Shown: positions 61,856 through 64,000 of the stretch, in pieces
How the letters are laid out: each line of letters begins with the position of its first letter
Numbering within the stretch: the first letter of the stretch is position 1
DNA from: Bacteroidaceae bacterium
GTDB lineage: Bacteria; Bacteroidota; Bacteroidia; Bacteroidales; Bacteroidaceae
Direction: 5' to 3'
Assembly: GCA_017464815.1 (NCBI GenBank)
Contig: JAFTYI010000008.1
Span: forward strand, 124,001 to 188,000
Length of the DNA: 64,000 bases
Notes under the pieces: generated by a model
What the model was told of the DNA's origin: nothing
Database searches by the model: none
What the model saw: the letters and a program-made list of their open reading frames with translations, nothing else
Translations under genes and position numbers: made by a program

Positions 61856-62542
61856 TTATTGGAGACGGAACTGTACGGGCAAAGTAAACTTCACGCGCAC
61901 GGCCTTACCACGCTGTTCACCGGGCTTCCACTTGGGCATTGCCTTCACCACGCGGAGGGCTTCCTTATCCAAGTAGGGGTCGACGCTGCGGATAACAACG
62001 GGGTCAACGATAGAACCGTCTTTGTTAACCACGAACTGAACGATTACACGACCCTGCACACCGTTTTCCTGAGAGATGGTGGGGTACTTGATGTTCTTCT
62101 GCAACCACTTCATCAGCTCGGCAGTACCACCGGGGAACTCGGGCATGGCTTCTACCACCTGGAAGATTTCCTCTTCTCTTTCGGGCTCTGCCACTACGAC
62201 GTTCTCGATGTTCTGGATTTCAACCACTTCACCCATATCTTCATCAGATGCGATGATGGTTTCCTCGATTTCGGCATCGTCTTCCACGATTTCGATGGTT
62301 TCAGAGATGGCCTTAGCCTCTACCGGCACGGGAGCCACAGGCTTTTCCTGCATGGTGATGGGGATGATTTCCTCTTCGAACGTCAACATTGGCGCTTCGA
62401 TGATTTCACCGGTTTCAACCTTGTCGCGCTTTGACCACTCAAAAGCTACGAACATGACTGCTAAAATAAAGATGTAACCCACCAATAGCCAGGTGGTCTT
62501 TTTGCCTTCCAAATCGGCAATAGGAGCTTTTTTAACTTCCAT
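61856..62542 (-). CDS. tonB: energy transducer TonB
   Basis: 228 aa. A short cytoplasmic N-terminus is followed by one membrane helix (WLLVGYIFILAVMFVAFEW), a Glu/Pro/Val-rich periplasmic spacer (EEIIPITMQEKPVAPVPVEA, EVVEIQNIENVVVAEPEREE) and a TonB C-terminal domain (PEFPGGTAELMKWLQKNIKY, GRVIVQFVVNKDGSIVDPVV, LPVQFRL). It links the ExbB-ExbD motor to TonB boxes of transporters such as the SusC here. Not adjacent to exb; separated by tRNA, tatD and the polyprenyl synthase. TACATTTG at 62603-62596 is a possible -7 box. Confidence 0.95.
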   Translation of the reverse strand: MEVKKAPIADLEGKKTTWLLVGYIFILAVMFVAFEWSKRDKVETGEIIEAPMLTFEEEIIPITMQEKPVAPVPVEAKAISETIEIVEDDAEIEETIIASDEDMGEVVEIQNIENVVVAEPEREEEIFQVVEAMPEFPGGTAELMKWLQKNIKYPTISQENGVQGRVIVQFVVNKDGSIVDPVVIRSVDPYLDKEALRVVKAMPKWKPGEQRGKAVRVKFTLPVQFRLQ

Positions 62543-62836
62543 ACTTTTTATTTATTTTTTTGTTTTTTGAATATACAGTTTTTCAATTCTTTGGGCAAAT
62601 GTAACACATATTTTTCATTTACGCTCACACTTGCTCTGTTTTTTTCTCAAACAAGGTGGTTTTTTTATTTTTTTAATCTTTTGCGAGGGTTAACGGGGGT
62701 TAAAACTGACTTTTTTTCTGCCCTACCTGAAAAAATGTTTTTCCCTACGAGGGAGAAATTTTTCGCAAACAAAGGGGGGCTTTTGAGATAAGCAATGCTC
62801 CCCGGACAGGCCCCCTCTCCTCCCTGTGGGTAGCGG

Positions 62837-62920
62837 GTGTGTCAAAATGCGCTTTTTTAGGCACGGATGACGCGGATGATACGGTTTTTTTTGATTATTG
62901 TATCCGATAGGGTATAATTT
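62837..62920. repeat. half of a family A/B element, interrupted
   Basis: GGTGTGTCAAAATGCGCTTT, TTTAGGCACGGATGACGCGG and later the AT-rich core GATAGGGTATAATTT, as in family A copies 1 and 2. The expected right arm is missing; instead the 116-bp palindrome at 62922 begins here. Confidence 0.65.
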
Positions 62921-62921
62921 A

Positions 62922-63037
62922 ACGTGAGTTCGATATAAGGAATTTGCGAGCAAAAGGTAGCTAAAACTCTCCCCCTAACTTAGGGGAGGAGTTTTAGTTA
63001 CTTTTATTCGCCATGCCCCTTATACCGAACTCACATT
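62922..63037. repeat. 116-bp imperfect palindrome, family D
   Basis: Ends ACGTGAGTTCG / CGAACTCACATTA pair, followed by ATATAAGG / CCTTATA, AAAGGTAGCTAAAACTC / GAGTTTTAGTTACTTTT and a CCCC/GGGG tip. It seems inserted into the half element at 62837-62920. Region 62543-62836 holds the tonB leader and nothing else recognised. Confidence 0.75.
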
Positions 63038-63086
63038 AATAAGAGAGAGAAAAAGCAAAGGACACAATAAAAAAAAGCGGCACAAG

Positions 63087-63118
63087 TTTCTATATATAAT
63101 AAGGTTTGATTATCTTTG
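63087..63118 (+). promoter_or_regulatory. promoter of porQ
   Basis: TTTC at 63087-63090, 20 nt, TATCTTTG at 63111-63118. The predicted RNA start near 63125 leaves only about 5 nt before ATG 63130, an unusually short leader. Confidence 0.5.
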
Positions 63119-63129
63119 CTTCGCGAATT

Positions 63130-64000
63130 ATGAAAAGATACTGGATACTGACCCTGCTGACGACATTGGCAGGCATGAGTTTGGCGCAAGACGGAACAAC
63201 GGCTTTCCCCTTCCTGCGCCTCCCCCACTCGGCACACGCGGCGGCCTTGGGTGGCGAGAACATCACGACCATAGCCGACGATGTGACACTGGCCTTCCAC
63301 AACCCTGCCCTATTGAGCAACGTGGCGGACAAGACGCTGAACCTGAACTTCACCTCGTACATCGAAGGGAGCAAAGTGGCCAGCGCCGCCTTCTCGCGCC
63401 AATTCGGCGCACGCTCGGCATGGGCGGCCACTGTGCAGTACATGGATTATGGCGACATCACCGAGACGGACATCGAAAACAACGAGTTGGGCGAACTTTC
63501 AGCCAAAGACATGGCTTTCATGGGCACCTACAGCTACCTGTTAAGCGAACGGTGGAGTGGCGGAGTGACGGCCAAACTCATCCACGGGAGCTATGCCGAA
63601 TATACGTCGTTTGCCATCGGAGTGGACTTGGGAATCAACTACTTCCACGAGGAGAGCGACTTCTCGGCCTCCCTCGTGGTGAAAAACTTGGGCGGACAGG
63701 TGAAGACCTTCGACGAGGAGCACGAAAAGCTCCCCATAAACATGCAGGTGGGCTTCACCAAGCGGCTGGCTCATGCGCCCATCCGACTCTCCCTCACGCT
63801 GGACGACCTGACACATTGGGAATCAGCATACTACAACCCGGAGGACAAAAACATCAGCTTTGGCGACCTGTTGCTCAACCACGTGGTGGTGGGCGTGGAG
63901 GTGGCACCAAGCGAACGCTTCTACCTGGCTGCCGGATATAATTGCAAACGCGGCCACGAGCTGAAGGCCGACGGAGGAAGCAAGTGGACAGGAGCCACCC
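63130..64000 (+). CDS. porQ: type IX secretion system protein PorQ (3' end beyond window)
   Basis: 290 codons to the window edge, no stop yet; usual length about 330-350. A signal peptide (MKRYWILTLLTTLAGMSLAQ) is followed by the PorQ pattern FLRLPHSAHAAALGGENITT, LAFHNPALLSNVADKTLNLN, SRQFGARSAWAATVQYMDYG, and SLVVKNLGGQVKTFDE; the chain is an outer-membrane beta-barrel. PorQ belongs to the T9SS, which exports proteins bearing C-terminal signals such as those seen at the ends of three secreted proteins in this window. Gene context beyond the edge is unseen. Confidence 0.85.
   Translation, partial: MKRYWILTLLTTLAGMSLAQDGTTAFPFLRLPHSAHAAALGGENITTIADDVTLAFHNPALLSNVADKTLNLNFTSYIEGSKVASAAFSRQFGARSAWAATVQYMDYGDITETDIENNELGELSAKDMAFMGTYSYLLSERWSGGVTAKLIHGSYAEYTSFAIGVDLGINYFHEESDFSASLVVKNLGGQVKTFDEEHEKLPINMQVGFTKRLAHAPIRLSLTLDDLTHWESAYYNPEDKNISFGDLLLNHVVVGVEVAPSERFYLAAGYNCKRGHELKADGGSKWTGAT

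Overview
The window comes from a Bacteroidales bacterium, most likely of the Prevotellaceae (inference). The evidence is: promoters of the TTTG / TAnnTTTG type, a SusC/SusD polysaccharide-utilisation locus, lipoproteins with acidic residues right after the lipobox Cys, a PorQ gene of the type IX secretion system (T9SS), and secreted enzymes ending in T9SS-like tails such as GVYIVNGKKILK. There is no transposase, integrase, phage or CRISPR gene, but intergenic spaces are full of palindromic MITE-like elements in several families.

Layout. 0-1.6 kb: an ATPase/DUF4143 gene behind a strikingly regular array of four 16-bp repeats. 1.7-13.5 kb: a minus-strand run of nine envelope genes (LPP20-like proteins, an MltC-like transglycosylase, LamG, BACON and Fn3-like lipoproteins, two pilin-like lipoproteins). 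They share modules with one another and are preceded by a structured RNA candidate. 14-18 kb: dnaA, an MlaD-type protein and an N-acetylmuramoyl-L-alanine amidase. 18-22 kb: a BASS-type transporter and pta-ackA. 22-25.4 kb: a hybrid two-component-like sensor lacking its kinase. 26.2-27.1 kb: a DUF3791-DUF3990-DUF3791 overlapping trio, probably toxin-antitoxin-like. 27.4-31.9 kb: uxuA, a GlcNAc-kinase-like gene and a secreted HEIGH metallopeptidase. 32-36.4 kb: rpsA, rnz and an ECF sigma operon. 36.7-43.4 kb: RsmF-like methyltransferase, thyA-folA, and M23 peptidase-dxr-rseP. 43.7-56.4 kb: a pectin-type PUL (SusC, SusD, surface glycan-binding lipoproteins, PL1 pectate lyase). 57.1-62.5 kb: ExbB/ExbD/TonB genes, tRNA-Ser, tatD and a polyprenyl synthase. 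63.1 kb to the edge: porQ, cut by the window end.

The genes connect. ExbB-ExbD-TonB would energise the SusC transporter. The T9SS, of which PorQ is part, would export the pectate lyase, the 584-aa beta-domain protein and the HEIGH peptidase. UxuA and the sugar kinase would process released sugars. The 1.7-13.5 kb envelope cluster has no recognised role and is the best candidate for an undescribed system. All functional calls rest on reading the sequence; no database search was run.
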